Source: Colwellia marinimaniae (lineage in GTDB: Bacteria; Pseudomonadota; Gammaproteobacteria; Enterobacterales; Alteromonadaceae). From it: 64,000 nucleotides of DNA. Both the position numbers and the translations under genes were made by a program. A model generated the notes under the pieces. The model was not told the origin of the DNA. It searched no databases and was given only the letters and a program-made list of their open reading frames with translations. The first letter of the stretch is position 1. Each line of letters starts with the position of its first letter. The stretch covers positions 1 to 64,000 of the forward strand of contig NZ_BDQM01000020.1 of assembly GCF_002207865.1 (NCBI RefSeq), written 5' to 3'. This document shows, in pieces, positions 1-8,527 of this stretch.

Positions 1-245
1 GATGTGTTACTGCTCAATGAATTCTGTCGTTTCTTTTAAAAGTAATGCGCGAACAAGTTCCCGCCTACAAGTAAAAGAAGCATTACATAGTCGCTACCTA
101 TCTCGCTAGAAATAAGTAACTTATATTTATTTGCATGAACATCATTCATTAAGCGTTTTTGTTCTCCCCGAAAGGAAAACTATGTAAAACAACATTAATG
201 TGAGTGTCCACACAAATTGCATGATAACTAATTGTTAAAGAAATA
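1..245 (-). other. Leader region of a leftward rRNA operon
   Basis: Read on the minus strand, this stretch lies downstream of two rRNA-type promoters. It contains a boxA-like element near 231-243 (minus strand TTTCTTTAACAAT, close to the enterobacterial TGCTCTTTAACA) followed by a GTGTGGACACTC-like segment, which resembles the antitermination leader of gammaproteobacterial rrn operons. The mature 16S gene is expected just left of position 1. No part of it can be identified with confidence inside the window. Confidence 0.7.
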
Positions 246-315
246 AGCAGTAATCGCATTCGTTACTCGCTTTAACTCCTTGCTAACGTTGCCGTTTGCC
301 CGAAGCAGGATGCGC

Positions 316-343
316 ATTGTACGCCTCCGAGTTTTGATGTCAA
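316..343 (-). promoter_or_regulatory. rRNA operon promoter, proximal
   Basis: On the minus strand there is a TTGACA -35 box (338-343), a 16-bp spacer and a TACAAT -10 box (316-321). A GC-rich discriminator GCGCATCC follows, the usual signature of stringently controlled rRNA promoters. The sequence upstream of the -35 box (344-375) is very AT-rich, like an UP element. It is the second of two tandem promoters spaced 160 bp apart. Confidence 0.85.
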
Positions 344-475
344 CGTTTTTTTTATAAAAAGTAAAGTATTTTAAAACACTTTAAAACGTTAGCTTAAGTT
401 AGCTGATTTACCTTAAAAGGAAGTAGATAACTTATCAAAACAGCTCTTTGGGTTACCCCTTAGAACTGGATGCGC

Positions 476-503
476 ATTCTAGAGAGTTTTTAGTTTTGGT
501 CAA
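476..503 (-). promoter_or_regulatory. rRNA operon promoter, distal
   Basis: On the minus strand there is a TTGACC -35 box (498-503), a 16-bp spacer and a TAGAAT -10 box (476-481), followed by the same GCGCATCC discriminator as the proximal promoter. The identical discriminator and spacer length in two tandem copies argue strongly for an rrn P1/P2 arrangement. The AT-rich stretch from 504 to 560 could act as an UP element. Confidence 0.85.
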
Positions 504-742
504 TACCTTTTTAACTTAATCTTCTATATATTGCATCATTCGTTTACTTAAGCTACAACATGATTACTTAAACAACTATTGCACTAGGTGTTTTTACTAT
601 TTATGCTGTATTAGCAGATTAATTGCATAAATTTTGCACTTGATAGTTGCACATTGTAAAAAGCTGCGTAACATAGAATTGCTATTTGCATATATTCAAG
701 CAGTTAAATTAGTTCATTAAAATAATAATTAGGTATCTTTAT

Positions 743-1225
743 ATGAAGTCTCCAACCATAAAAACAGTCATTATTGCTGTTGTTTTTACCATTATCGCTT
801 ACATTATCGCTTTTAACATGACAGCTAGCCCTGTTCTTGCAGCTGGTCTAGTATTTATTAGTGCGTTTCTCGCACCTCTAGTCGTTGGTAAAACATCAAC
901 TGGTCCACAATCTTCTACAGCCAATAACACTATTGCTTCAGATGAAGATGTTAGAACACTCTATGTTGGTAATTTACCTTACAGAGCCAATGAAACAGCA
1001 GTAAGAGAACTTTTCTCCAATCATGGTGCTGTTCTTTCTGTACGTTTAATGAAAGATAAACATACAGGAAAACGTCGAGGTTTCGGTTTTGTCGAAATGG
1101 CTGCTGATGATTTAGATGCTGCTATTGCTGCGCTTAATGATACCGAGTTTCAACAACGAACATTGAAAGTAAGAGAAGCAAAAGATCGCCCAGAGCGAAC
1201 TGAAGATAATAACCTAGACGATTAA
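743..1225 (+). CDS. Membrane-anchored RNA-recognition-motif protein
   Basis: This is a 160-residue protein. Two hydrophobic segments (about residues 7-24 and 28-48) should place it in the inner membrane. A polar linker follows, then one RNA recognition motif at about 71-147. RNP2 is LYVGNL (73-78) and RNP1 is RRGFGFVE (111-118), with the aromatic residues used for RNA stacking intact. The tail is acidic. Bacterial RRM proteins are single-domain RNA binders, often cold-induced in cyanobacteria and marine gammaproteobacteria; a role at the membrane here is inference. It stands alone, with a rho-independent terminator just downstream and the divergent rrn promoters upstream. The RNA target is unknown. 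Confidence 0.85.
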   Translation: MKSPTIKTVIIAVVFTIIAYIIAFNMTASPVLAAGLVFISAFLAPLVVGKTSTGPQSSTANNTIASDEDVRTLYVGNLPYRANETAVRELFSNHGAVLSVRLMKDKHTGKRRGFGFVEMAADDLDAAIAALNDTEFQQRTLKVREAKDRPERTEDNNLDD

Positions 1226-1244
1226 AGCTAGAAATTATAAATAA

Positions 1245-1276
1245 AAGGCTGTTAATTTATTTTAGCAGCCTTTTTT
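1245..1276 (+). terminator. Rho-independent terminator after the RRM gene
   Basis: The inverted repeat AAGGCTG / CAGCCTT has a 14-nt AT-rich loop and is followed by a run of T. It starts about 20 nt after the stop codon. Confidence 0.75.
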
Positions 1277-1282
1277 ATTGCC

Positions 1283-1740
1283 TTAATCTAACGCTGCTGC
1301 AACCGCGCCACGCGCTTGAGCCGATATATGACTAGTATAGTCAAATGCCTTTACATTCTGGTAACATCTTCTAAATGAAACAATGCTACAACTGACTCTT
1401 GCTCTGTTTTAATATAGTAAATATTGCTTAAGTACTTATTTGCCTAGATCGCCCATGGCTAATAGATAATGTTAACTGATTGAAATAACGCTATAGAGTA
1501 ACTTCATCGCTATTAGTGTTTTATCATCTGCCTTCATAGTATCCAGTACAAGTTATACATTATCGTTTTCCCACTTCACTTTAATTAGCTACTCTCACAT
1601 TAATTTATTTTATTGCCGACTAGTGCGGAGCAATAATTTATGCTTAGGTGTACCTTTGTATTCAAAGGCTTAGTTGAATTGACCATGTCATACGCCTTAC
1701 TTTACTTATGTTATATACTAGATTACCGAACATTGGGGCT
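1283..1740 (-). pseudogene. Possible decayed coding sequence, unidentified
   Basis: No intact gene lies between the RRM gene and trmA. On the minus strand several frame-switching stretches read like protein. From 5' to 3' they include GTPKHKLLLRTSR (near 1640), LDTMKADDKTLIAMKLLYSV (near 1500-1540), TEQESVVALFHLEDVTRM (near 1350-1410) and KAFDYTSHISAQARGAV ending in LD and a stop at 1283-1285. The last two join if one base is restored near 1345. I do not recognise the family, and AT-rich noise can imitate this pattern, so the call is tentative. Confidence 0.3.
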
Positions 1741-1866
1741 AAAATCAGAGCTTTTTTAATAATTCTTTGATTATTAATTATATAAATTAAACGCTAGACA
1801 AAAGCTAAGTCGATAGTAAAATCCGCGCTGTATTATTATCTCTATTTCTTTATACAAGGCACTTTT

Positions 1867-2961
1867 ATGTTTAGTCACATTCATCCCGATAATTACGATG
1901 CGCAATTATTAAAGAAACAACAAGATATGGCTAAGCTATTTAGTGATTTCTCACTACCAGCTGCTGACTTATATCCATCTGCACCCTTAAATTACCGCCA
2001 AAGAGCTGAGTTTAGAGTTTGGCATGACGGTGATGATCTTTATTACATAATGTTTGATAGTAAAACTAAGGAAAAATATCGCGTAGATGACTTCCCTGTT
2101 GCCAGTGAATTGATTAACAAGGCGATGAAAGCTTTGCTTGCTGCAATTAAAAATCATAGGGAATTACGATATAAGCTTTTCCAAGTTGATTTTTTATCAA
2201 CATTAAGTGGTGAATTGTTGATTAGCATGTTGTATCACAAGCCATTAGAAGAAAGCTGGAAAGTTGAAGCGGAAAAATTAAAAGTACAACTATCTTCTAT
2301 CGCTCCTGTCGATATCATTGGTCGCGCCAAAAAACAGAAAATCATCATAGATAAAGACTATGTGATGGAATCTTTGCAAGTCGGCAGTAAGACCTTTATT
2401 TACCAACAAGTTGAAAACAGTTTCACTCAACCTAATGCAGGTGTAAATGAAAAAATGCTGTTATGGGCCCAGCAAGCAACAAAAAATGCAGGTGGTGACT
2501 TGATTGAGCTTTATTGTGGTAATGGCAATTTCAGTATTGCCCTAGCGGAGAACTTTACCCGTGTATTAGCTACAGAAATATCTAAAACCTCTGTTCGCTC
2601 CGCTCAAATTAATATTAGTAAAAATAATATTGAAAATATTGATATTGTCCGTATGTCGAGTGAAGAATTCAGTCAGGCCATGAATGGTGAACGAAAATTC
2701 AGACGTTTAGCAGATTTTGACTTAACCACTTATAACTACGATACGGTATTGGTTGATCCCCCTAGAGCAGGATTAGATAGAGATAGTGTAGAATTAGTTA
2801 GGCGCTTTAATAAAATTATTTATATTTCTTGTAACCCTGAAACATTAAAAGACAATTTAGCCTTATTAGTAGAGACTCATCAAATTGATAAATTTGCTTT
2901 ATTTGACCAATTCCCTTACACCGATCATATTGAAACAGGCGTAATACTTACCAGAAAATAG
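1867..2961 (+). CDS. trmA: tRNA (uracil-5-)-methyltransferase
   Basis: TrmA methylates U54 of the T-loop in tRNAs using S-adenosylmethionine. The protein has 364 residues, against 366 in E. coli. The SAM-binding motif is ELYCGNGNFSIALA in the middle of the protein. VLVDPPRAGLD follows, then the catalytic nucleophile Cys322 in YISCNPETL and the general base Glu356 in HIETG, each offset by two residues from the E. coli enzyme. No 23S-type TRAM domain or iron-sulfur cluster motif is present, which separates it from RlmD and RlmC. The gene is convergent with fabR and only one base separates the two stop codons, so transcription of one may read into the other. Confidence 0.97.
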   Translation: MFSHIHPDNYDAQLLKKQQDMAKLFSDFSLPAADLYPSAPLNYRQRAEFRVWHDGDDLYYIMFDSKTKEKYRVDDFPVASELINKAMKALLAAIKNHRELRYKLFQVDFLSTLSGELLISMLYHKPLEESWKVEAEKLKVQLSSIAPVDIIGRAKKQKIIIDKDYVMESLQVGSKTFIYQQVENSFTQPNAGVNEKMLLWAQQATKNAGGDLIELYCGNGNFSIALAENFTRVLATEISKTSVRSAQINISKNNIENIDIVRMSSEEFSQAMNGERKFRRLADFDLTTYNYDTVLVDPPRAGLDRDSVELVRRFNKIIYISCNPETLKDNLALLVETHQIDKFALFDQFPYTDHIETGVILTRK

Positions 2962-2962
2962 C

Positions 2963-3601
2963 TTAACGAAATTTTTTAGACACTTTGCGACGGTCACTAA
3001 ATTCAAGTGCACCGCGCGCAATGAAGCGTAATTGTTGAATGGTTTGCTCCGCTAATTGTTCTCGTTCTTCTTTATCGTCGATATCAAGCGCATCAGAGCC
3101 AGCACCAAAAACAATGGTTACTGCGGCGTGTGCGTGTATATAAGCAACATCGGCATCAAGATGATTCGCTTTTTGCAAGTAATCACAAAGTTCCATGGTG
3201 AAATATCGGATTTCTCGAATGACTGCAGCACGAAAAGCCGCCGAGGTTCCAGAGCGCTCACGAAGTAATAGCCTAAAAATATTACCATTACTCTCAATTA
3301 ACTCCATAAAGGTTTGTACCGATATTTGAATAACGGAGCCACCTTTAGCTATACGTTGTCTTGCTTGGCGCATCAACTGCCTAAGCGTTAAACCCGCTTC
3401 ATCAACTAGAGTTAAACCTAATTCGTCCATATCAGAAAAGTGACGATAAAAAGAGGTTGGCGCTAAGCCGGCCTCTTTTGCGACCTCGCGTAAACTTAAA
3501 CTAGAGAAACTACGCTCGGCGCTGAGTTGTTTTAAAGCGGCATTAATTATTTGACGACGGGTCTTTTCTTTTTGCTGTGCTCTTACACCACTCATGCTCA
3601 T
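2963..3601 (-). CDS. fabR: TetR-family repressor of unsaturated fatty acid synthesis FabR
   Basis: This 212-residue TetR regulator is very close to E. coli Fab[13 protein letters not shown] at the N-terminus leads into a helix-turn-helix (about residues 38-60, [19 protein letters not shown]), and the ligand-domain signature [18 protein letters not shown] is intact. FabR senses the unsaturated to saturated acyl pool and represses unsaturated fatty acid genes. The gene is divergent from a desaturase, and a perfect 18-bp FabR-type palindrome lies between them, which makes the desaturase the obvious local target. The first Met could be residue 1 or 3; the homology begins at GVRAQQ. Confidence 0.95.
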   Translation of the reverse strand: MSMSGVRAQQKEKTRRQIINAALKQLSAERSFSSLSLREVAKEAGLAPTSFYRHFSDMDELGLTLVDEAGLTLRQLMRQARQRIAKGGSVIQISVQTFMELIESNGNIFRLLLRERSGTSAAFRAAVIREIRYFTMELCDYLQKANHLDADVAYIHAHAAVTIVFGAGSDALDIDDKEEREQLAEQTIQQLRFIARGALEFSDRRKVSKKFR

Positions 3602-3741
3602 TGCTCTTCTAAAAATAGCGAATTATTTACTGTAACTATCATACTGTAATAGCGAATAAATGTCTGTTTTGCCCAAGAAGTAAAAAAATATTTAGTAAAC
3701 TCACTTGACTGGTCAGATGATCTAGCTAAACTACCCATAAC

Positions 3742-3759
3742 AGCGTACACGTGTACGCT
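3742..3759. promoter_or_regulatory. FabR operator palindrome
   Basis: The sequence AGCGTACACGTGTACGCT is a perfect 18-bp palindrome. It matches the FabR recognition pattern known from fabA and fabB promoters (AGCGTACA and its mirror). It lies 31 bp upstream of the desaturase start and about 140 bp upstream of fabR. Confidence 0.85.
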
Positions 3760-3790
3760 TAAATTGATTAATCCTGGTTTAGAGAAATAA

Positions 3791-4909
3791 ATGAAAAAAC
3801 CCACTGTCATTTGGCTTAATGTTACCATTTTTTTAGTTACCTTTTTAATAGCAGTTATAGCTGTACCTTATCGTGCCTTAACTTATGGTTTTGATAACGC
3901 TGAAATAATCTTTGCTTTGCTTTGCTTTATTTATTGTGGCATGTCAATTACAGCAGGCTATCATCGTCTCTGGTCACATAAAACCTATCAAGCGCATTGG
4001 AGTTTGCGTTTCATATTTGCGCTTGGTGGTGCCTTTGCCTTACAAAATAGTATTTTACATTGGTGCTCAGACCATAGAATACATCACAAACATGTTGATA
4101 AAAATGATGTTGACCCCTATTCAGCTAAAATGGGCTTTTGGTATTCTCATATAGGTTGGATGTGTAGGGAGTATCAAGCATCCCGATATAGTGATTACAA
4201 AAATGTTCGTGATTTACAAAAAGATGCCATCGTTATGTGGCAACATAAACACTATTTACTACTAACACTGTTGATGAATATAGGTATTCCCGTTGCTTTT
4301 GGTTTATGGCATGGCAATTTAATTAACAGCTTATTATTGGTAGGATTCTTTCGCCTGGTTATGAGTCACCATACAACCTTCTTCATCAATTCATTGGCTC
4401 ATATTTGGGGTAAACAAACCTATACTGACAAAAATACCGCCCGAGATAATGGTTTATTAGCTTATTTAACTTTTGGCGAGGGCTATCATAATTATCACCA
4501 TATGTTTGAAAATGATTACCGTAATGGCATTCGTTGGTGGCAATATGACCCAACTAAATGGTTAATTAAAAGCTGTCAATGGTTAGGTCTGACTCATCAT
4601 TTACGTGTTAGCCCTGAAGACAAAATTGAAAAAATGCGTATTGCCATGACACTGAAAAATACCAAAGCAAAGTTAATTACTCACCCCAATACTGAGCAAA
4701 CACTTATTTACCTGCAACAAGAGTATGAATTGCTAGTGAGTAAAATAAACGAGTATTACCTTGTTCGTAAAAAAGTATTGCAAGCAAAACGAGATCACCT
4801 ACTAGCAGAGGTTGAAAAGTCAGACTTGATGGCGCAATACCAAGAATTAAAGCAAAGATTAACTGAGCAGCGTCGCAGTTGGCAGACTTTAACGGAAAAA
4901 CTTGGTTAA
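3791..4909 (+). CDS. Acyl-CoA/acyl-lipid delta-9 type fatty acid desaturase
   Basis: This is an integral membrane di-iron desaturase that inserts a double bond into acyl chains and so maintains membrane fluidity in the cold. All three histidine boxes are present: HRLWSH (58-63), HRIHH (95-99) and HNYHH (233-237). Hydrophobic segments lie at about 8-27, 38-55, 72-88 and 155-190. The first 290 residues have normal family length. About 80 charged, heptad-like residues follow (about 285-372), probably a coiled coil not found in short desaturases. Regulation by FabR is implied by the operator in its promoter. A DesC/DesB-like assignment is reasonable, but the exact acyl substrate cannot be read from sequence. 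Confidence 0.92.
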   Translation: MKKPTVIWLNVTIFLVTFLIAVIAVPYRALTYGFDNAEIIFALLCFIYCGMSITAGYHRLWSHKTYQAHWSLRFIFALGGAFALQNSILHWCSDHRIHHKHVDKNDVDPYSAKMGFWYSHIGWMCREYQASRYSDYKNVRDLQKDAIVMWQHKHYLLLTLLMNIGIPVAFGLWHGNLINSLLLVGFFRLVMSHHTTFFINSLAHIWGKQTYTDKNTARDNGLLAYLTFGEGYHNYHHMFENDYRNGIRWWQYDPTKWLIKSCQWLGLTHHLRVSPEDKIEKMRIAMTLKNTKAKLITHPNTEQTLIYLQQEYELLVSKINEYYLVRKKVLQAKRDHLLAEVEKSDLMAQYQELKQRLTEQRRSWQTLTEKLG

Positions 4910-5010
4910 CATCAAGAAAATGGTCTAACAACTGTATTACCATTTACCTCAAATCCTGTTAAAATTTTTGCTTCAAATAAAATAGATAAGTAGGTTTTGA
5001 GGACTTTCCT

Positions 5011-6438
5011 TTGACTAAATCAAAAACGAGTAAAACTGAAGAAAAAAATTTTGATTATGACGTAATTATCATAGGTACTGGCCCTGGTGGCGAAGGTGCG
5101 GCAATGAACCTTGCTAAGCGCCAAAAGAAGGTTGCCATTATTGAACGTTACCATCAAGTTGGTGGCGGTTGTACACATTGGGGTACCATTCCATCAAAGG
5201 CATTACGCCAATCGGTAAGTCGTTTGATTGAATACAATTCCAACCCATTGTTTAATCAAAATGATCAAGTTAAACAATTAACCTTCCAAGATATATTAAG
5301 TCATGCCTCTGCGGTAATTCGTAAACAAGTTAGTTTACGTAGCGGTTTTTATAACCGTAACCGCGTCGAGAAAATTTTAGGTGAAGCTTCCTTTATTGAT
5401 GCACATACTATTCGTGTATTACACCCTGATGGCTCAGTCGAAAAAATATCTGCTAAGCAAATAGTTATTGCTACTGGCTCTCGACCTTACCAACCAGATA
5501 ATATTGACTTTACTCATGCTCGGGTTTATGACTCTGATAGTATCTTAAGCCTAAAACATGCTCCTAGACATGTCATTATTTATGGTGCGGGTGTTATTGG
5601 TAGCGAGTACGCCTCAATATTTAGAGGATTAGGGGTAAAAGTAGATTTAATCAATACCCGTGAACGTTTACTGTCCTTCTTAGATGCAGAAATGTCTGAC
5701 TCACTCAGTTATCACTTACGCAATAGCGGTGTTGTCATTCGACATGGTGAAGAGATTGAAAGTGTAGAAACAAGCGATGATGCTGTGATTGTACATTTGA
5801 AATCGGGTAAGAAAATGCGTGCCGATTGTTTACTATTTGCAAATGGCCGTACTGGTAATACCGCAGATTTAAATCTAGCTGCTGCTGGCTTAAAAGCTGA
5901 TAATCGTGGTCAATTAAAAGTAAACGATTATTATCAAACAGAAGTGGACAATATTTTTGCTGTAGGTGATGTTATTGGCTACCCAAGCTTGGCTAGTGCT
6001 GCTTTTGATCAGGGGAGAATTGCCGCTTTAGCTATGGTTGATAGCAAGAGTAAAGCTAAATTAATTGTTGATATTCCCACTGGCATATACACCATTCCTG
6101 AAATTAGCTCTGTTGGTAAAACTGAACAAGAGCTAACTGAAGCCAAAATACCTTATGAAGTTGGTCGAGCTCAATTTAAACATCTAGCTCGTGCACAAAT
6201 CTCTAATAACTTGGTGGGCTCTTTAAAAATTCTCTTCCATCGTGAAACCAAAGAAATTTTAGGTATTCATTGTTTTGGTGAGAATGCAGCTGAAATTATC
6301 CATATTGGTCAGGCGATTATGCAACAAAAAAATGGTGGCAATACCATAGAGTACTTTGTTGAAACAACCTTCAATTATCCAACGATGGCTGAAGCATTTC
6401 GTGTGGCAGCCTTAAACGGCTTAAATCGATTATTTTAA
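5011..6438 (+). CDS. sthA: Soluble pyridine nucleotide transhydrogenase
   Basis: SthA is an FAD enzyme of the cytosol that moves reducing equivalents between NADPH and NAD+. It has 475 residues, with an FAD Rossmann motif GTGPGGEG at 22-29 and a second nucleotide motif [11 protein letters not shown] in the centre. The redox-site region reads [15 protein letters not shown]: only Cys54 is present, and the second cysteine of lipoamide dehydrogenases is Thr59, as is typical of SthA. The start is a TTG. It is preferred because GAGGA lies 7 nt upstream and the protein family begins here. A 12-bp hairpin follows the stop codon. Confidence 0.96.
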   Translation: MTKSKTSKTEEKNFDYDVIIIGTGPGGEGAAMNLAKRQKKVAIIERYHQVGGGCTHWGTIPSKALRQSVSRLIEYNSNPLFNQNDQVKQLTFQDILSHASAVIRKQVSLRSGFYNRNRVEKILGEASFIDAHTIRVLHPDGSVEKISAKQIVIATGSRPYQPDNIDFTHARVYDSDSILSLKHAPRHVIIYGAGVIGSEYASIFRGLGVKVDLINTRERLLSFLDAEMSDSLSYHLRNSGVVIRHGEEIESVETSDDAVIVHLKSGKKMRADCLLFANGRTGNTADLNLAAAGLKADNRGQLKVNDYYQTEVDNIFAVGDVIGYPSLASAAFDQGRIAALAMVDSKSKAKLIVDIPTGIYTIPEISSVGKTEQELTEAKIPYEVGRAQFKHLARAQISNNLVGSLKILFHRETKEILGIHCFGENAAEIIHIGQAIMQQKNGGNTIEYFVETTFNYPTMAEAFRVAALNGLNRLF

Positions 6439-6461
6439 TAATGAGCTAAACTTTATAACGA

Positions 6462-6495
6462 GCGAGAGTGATAGTTAAATACTTATCACTCTCGC
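6462..6495 (+). terminator. Hairpin after sthA
   Basis: A perfect 12-bp stem, GCGAGAGTGATA paired with TATCACTCTCGC, encloses a 10-nt loop. The T-run behind it is poor, so it may be a weak terminator or an mRNA-stabilising 3' hairpin. Confidence 0.6.
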
Positions 6496-6539
6496 TGTTC
6501 AATCTAATTTGAAGAAAATAAGATGCTGAAAGGTATACG

Positions 6540-7034
6540 ATGAAAAAGTTTAGTTTGATAATTGCCGGTGTGTTATTGCTCCAGCCTTGCTTAGCGAATG
6601 ATAATTTTACCCTTTACCTAGTAAGGCATGCTGAAAAGCAAGCAGATGATAAAAAACCACGCTTAACTCAATGTGGTCAGGCTAGAGCAAAACAGTTAGC
6701 AACCTTGCTCAGCACGGCTAAGATAAAAGCCATTTACAGTACTAGCTACCAAAGAACGATGTTGACTGCTGCCCCGCTAGCTAAACAGCAACACGTTGCA
6801 ATCAAGCATTATAATCCTAAGCAGCTTGAGCAGTTCGCTTTACATCTAAAGCAAAGCAAAAAAAATGCCCTCATTATCGGGCATAGTAATACTACTCCGC
6901 AACTTACTCAGCTATTGAGCGATGAAAAAGTAGCCGCGTTAAGTGAAGATAATTATCAAACACTATATCAGATTCAGTTTGTTGATAAGCAGGCTATATT
7001 AACCAAGTTTATGCAACCACTTGTCTGTAACTAG
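6540..7034 (+). CDS. Exported histidine phosphatase family protein
   Basis: This is a 164-residue member of the histidine phosphatase (phosphoglycerate mutase-like) superfamily. A signal peptide spans about 1-19, with predicted cleavage after CLA. The catalytic RHAEK motif starts at Arg29 with phosphoacceptor His30. A second arginine lies in STSYQRT (Arg72), and the distal histidine is in GHSNTTP (His115). The size and the RHAEK variant resemble small SixA/Ais-like members. A periplasmic location follows from the signal peptide; the substrate is unknown. It is a single gene convergent with the 7069 gene. Confidence 0.85.
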   Translation: MKKFSLIIAGVLLLQPCLANDNFTLYLVRHAEKQADDKKPRLTQCGQARAKQLATLLSTAKIKAIYSTSYQRTMLTAAPLAKQQHVAIKHYNPKQLEQFALHLKQSKKNALIIGHSNTTPQLTQLLSDEKVAALSEDNYQTLYQIQFVDKQAILTKFMQPLVCN

Positions 7035-7068
7035 ATAAAATGGATTTTGATTAAACTGATTATGCTAT

Positions 7069-8496
7069 TTAATAAATAGTAACCTTTGCTTCATAAAGTA
7101 TATTCTTGTCGTCATAATCATCAAACCAAAGCGTTAGTTGAAATTCATCAGAGTCAATTTGAACCGTATTACTTAACTCATAGATGTCATCTGGAAAGAA
7201 TCTATCAAGTTCTGTAATGCTTTTTCCTTGGACAAAATCACCTAAAGACCATGGGATATTTGCAGTAATGTCGTCTTTTATATTAAATAGTTCCTCTAAC
7301 AATTGAATTGAAGCTAGTTCAGATCTCTTTACTTCAACAAGTAAGCTTGAGTTATAAATATCTATATATGACGTAGCCGAAATTGTAATACGTCCAACAG
7401 GGTCACCTAACTCTTCATTTAGTAATGCTAGCTCAACGGTTTCACCTTGAGTCAATTTCGATAGTATCAATCCTAGAGTTTCAAACTGAGCTATCCTGCT
7501 ATGTTGTTGTTTAAACTTTGGCTCTTTATAAAGGTTTGACTCCAACGAGAAGTCCTCTAAAAAATATTTTTTTTCATTATCATCGGTAGTCCTATAACGA
7601 AAAGAGAGTATCAAAGTATTTTCTTGACCCTTTATCACTACTTTTTTCTGATTGTTTAGTTGCACAGCCATCTTCAAGGCTGACTTTACTGCTGAGAAAG
7701 AAGATTGACGTGCTACCTTATTAGCTACAAGCCAGGGTGTTTGGTCGAAAAAATCACGTAATGGCACCATGTTTAACAATGTAGGAGATATAACAGATAA
7801 TTTGCTTTGCACTTTAACCAATTTATTATTTTGAAAGTGCAGCCAATGATTTCTTCCATAGCCGGTAATAAGCTCACCTTCAAACATGGATAATACCACG
7901 CTAGGCTCACCAAATTTACCAATCACTTGCTTATAGCTCATGCCAATAGTAGCGCCATATATACCATTGACTAATGAAAGTTCTTTGTTAGTTATTATCG
8001 GATGATTTAATTTAGCTTTTGTCGGTGGGCTGAAAACGACTTCTGTTTGAATAGCAATTGATGTACTCCACCCTTTTTTTACTAAATAACCTTGGTGGTT
8101 AAACGGCGTTGCCTTTTCGCCCACTTTATTCCCTCCTTCACAAGACTTAATTAACTCAGCTTCATAACTTACCATATACTTAACAAAATGCTCTGAGTCC
8201 GCAACCAAATATGTCTCAGTTTTCATAAGCTTTTTAACTTTTTTATCTATCAGTAGCAGATTATCTGCACCAAGTGATTTAGCTTTTATACGTAATTTTT
8301 TCAATAAGCTTAATCTTGTTTTATCTGCAAAAGGCCGCTCTGTTGTGACTTTTACTTTGGCATTATCAATAATCTGATAAGCACAATTAGGGTAATAATC
8401 GAGGATGGTAGGTAATTCATCCTGAGCGACGACTGGTGGTATAAATAACAGTAATGACAACAAAGTGACAAAAATAAATTTTTCTAAATAACTCAT
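7069..8496 (-). CDS. Exported protein of unknown function
   Basis: I do not recognise this family. The likely start is the ATG at 8496, giving 475 residues, because AAGGA lies 7 nt upstream and a clean signal peptide follows (SYLEKFIFVTLLSL...VVAQ). A longer reading from 8544 would overlap the upstream gene and bury the signal peptide. Residues about 30-110 contain a cysteine followed by a block ending in AKSLGADNLLLIDKK, which recalls RcsF/YbjQ-like 'LGAN' surface domains. The remainder is probably beta-rich with no catalytic motif I can name. It is the last gene of a leftward trio of envelope proteins (8528, 9702) and may share their unknown role. Confidence 0.65.
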   Translation of the reverse strand: MSYLEKFIFVTLLSLLLFIPPVVAQDELPTILDYYPNCAYQIIDNAKVKVTTERPFADKTRLSLLKKLRIKAKSLGADNLLLIDKKVKKLMKTETYLVADSEHFVKYMVSYEAELIKSCEGGNKVGEKATPFNHQGYLVKKGWSTSIAIQTEVVFSPPTKAKLNHPIITNKELSLVNGIYGATIGMSYKQVIGKFGEPSVVLSMFEGELITGYGRNHWLHFQNNKLVKVQSKLSVISPTLLNMVPLRDFFDQTPWLVANKVARQSSFSAVKSALKMAVQLNNQKKVVIKGQENTLILSFRYRTTDDNEKKYFLEDFSLESNLYKEPKFKQQHSRIAQFETLGLILSKLTQGETVELALLNEELGDPVGRITISATSYIDIYNSSLLVEVKRSELASIQLLEELFNIKDDITANIPWSLGDFVQGKSITELDRFFPDDIYELSNTVQIDSDEFQLTLWFDDYDDKNILYEAKVTIY

Positions 8497-8527
8497 ATAT
8501 AAATCCTTTTCGATTGTGGTTATCTTT

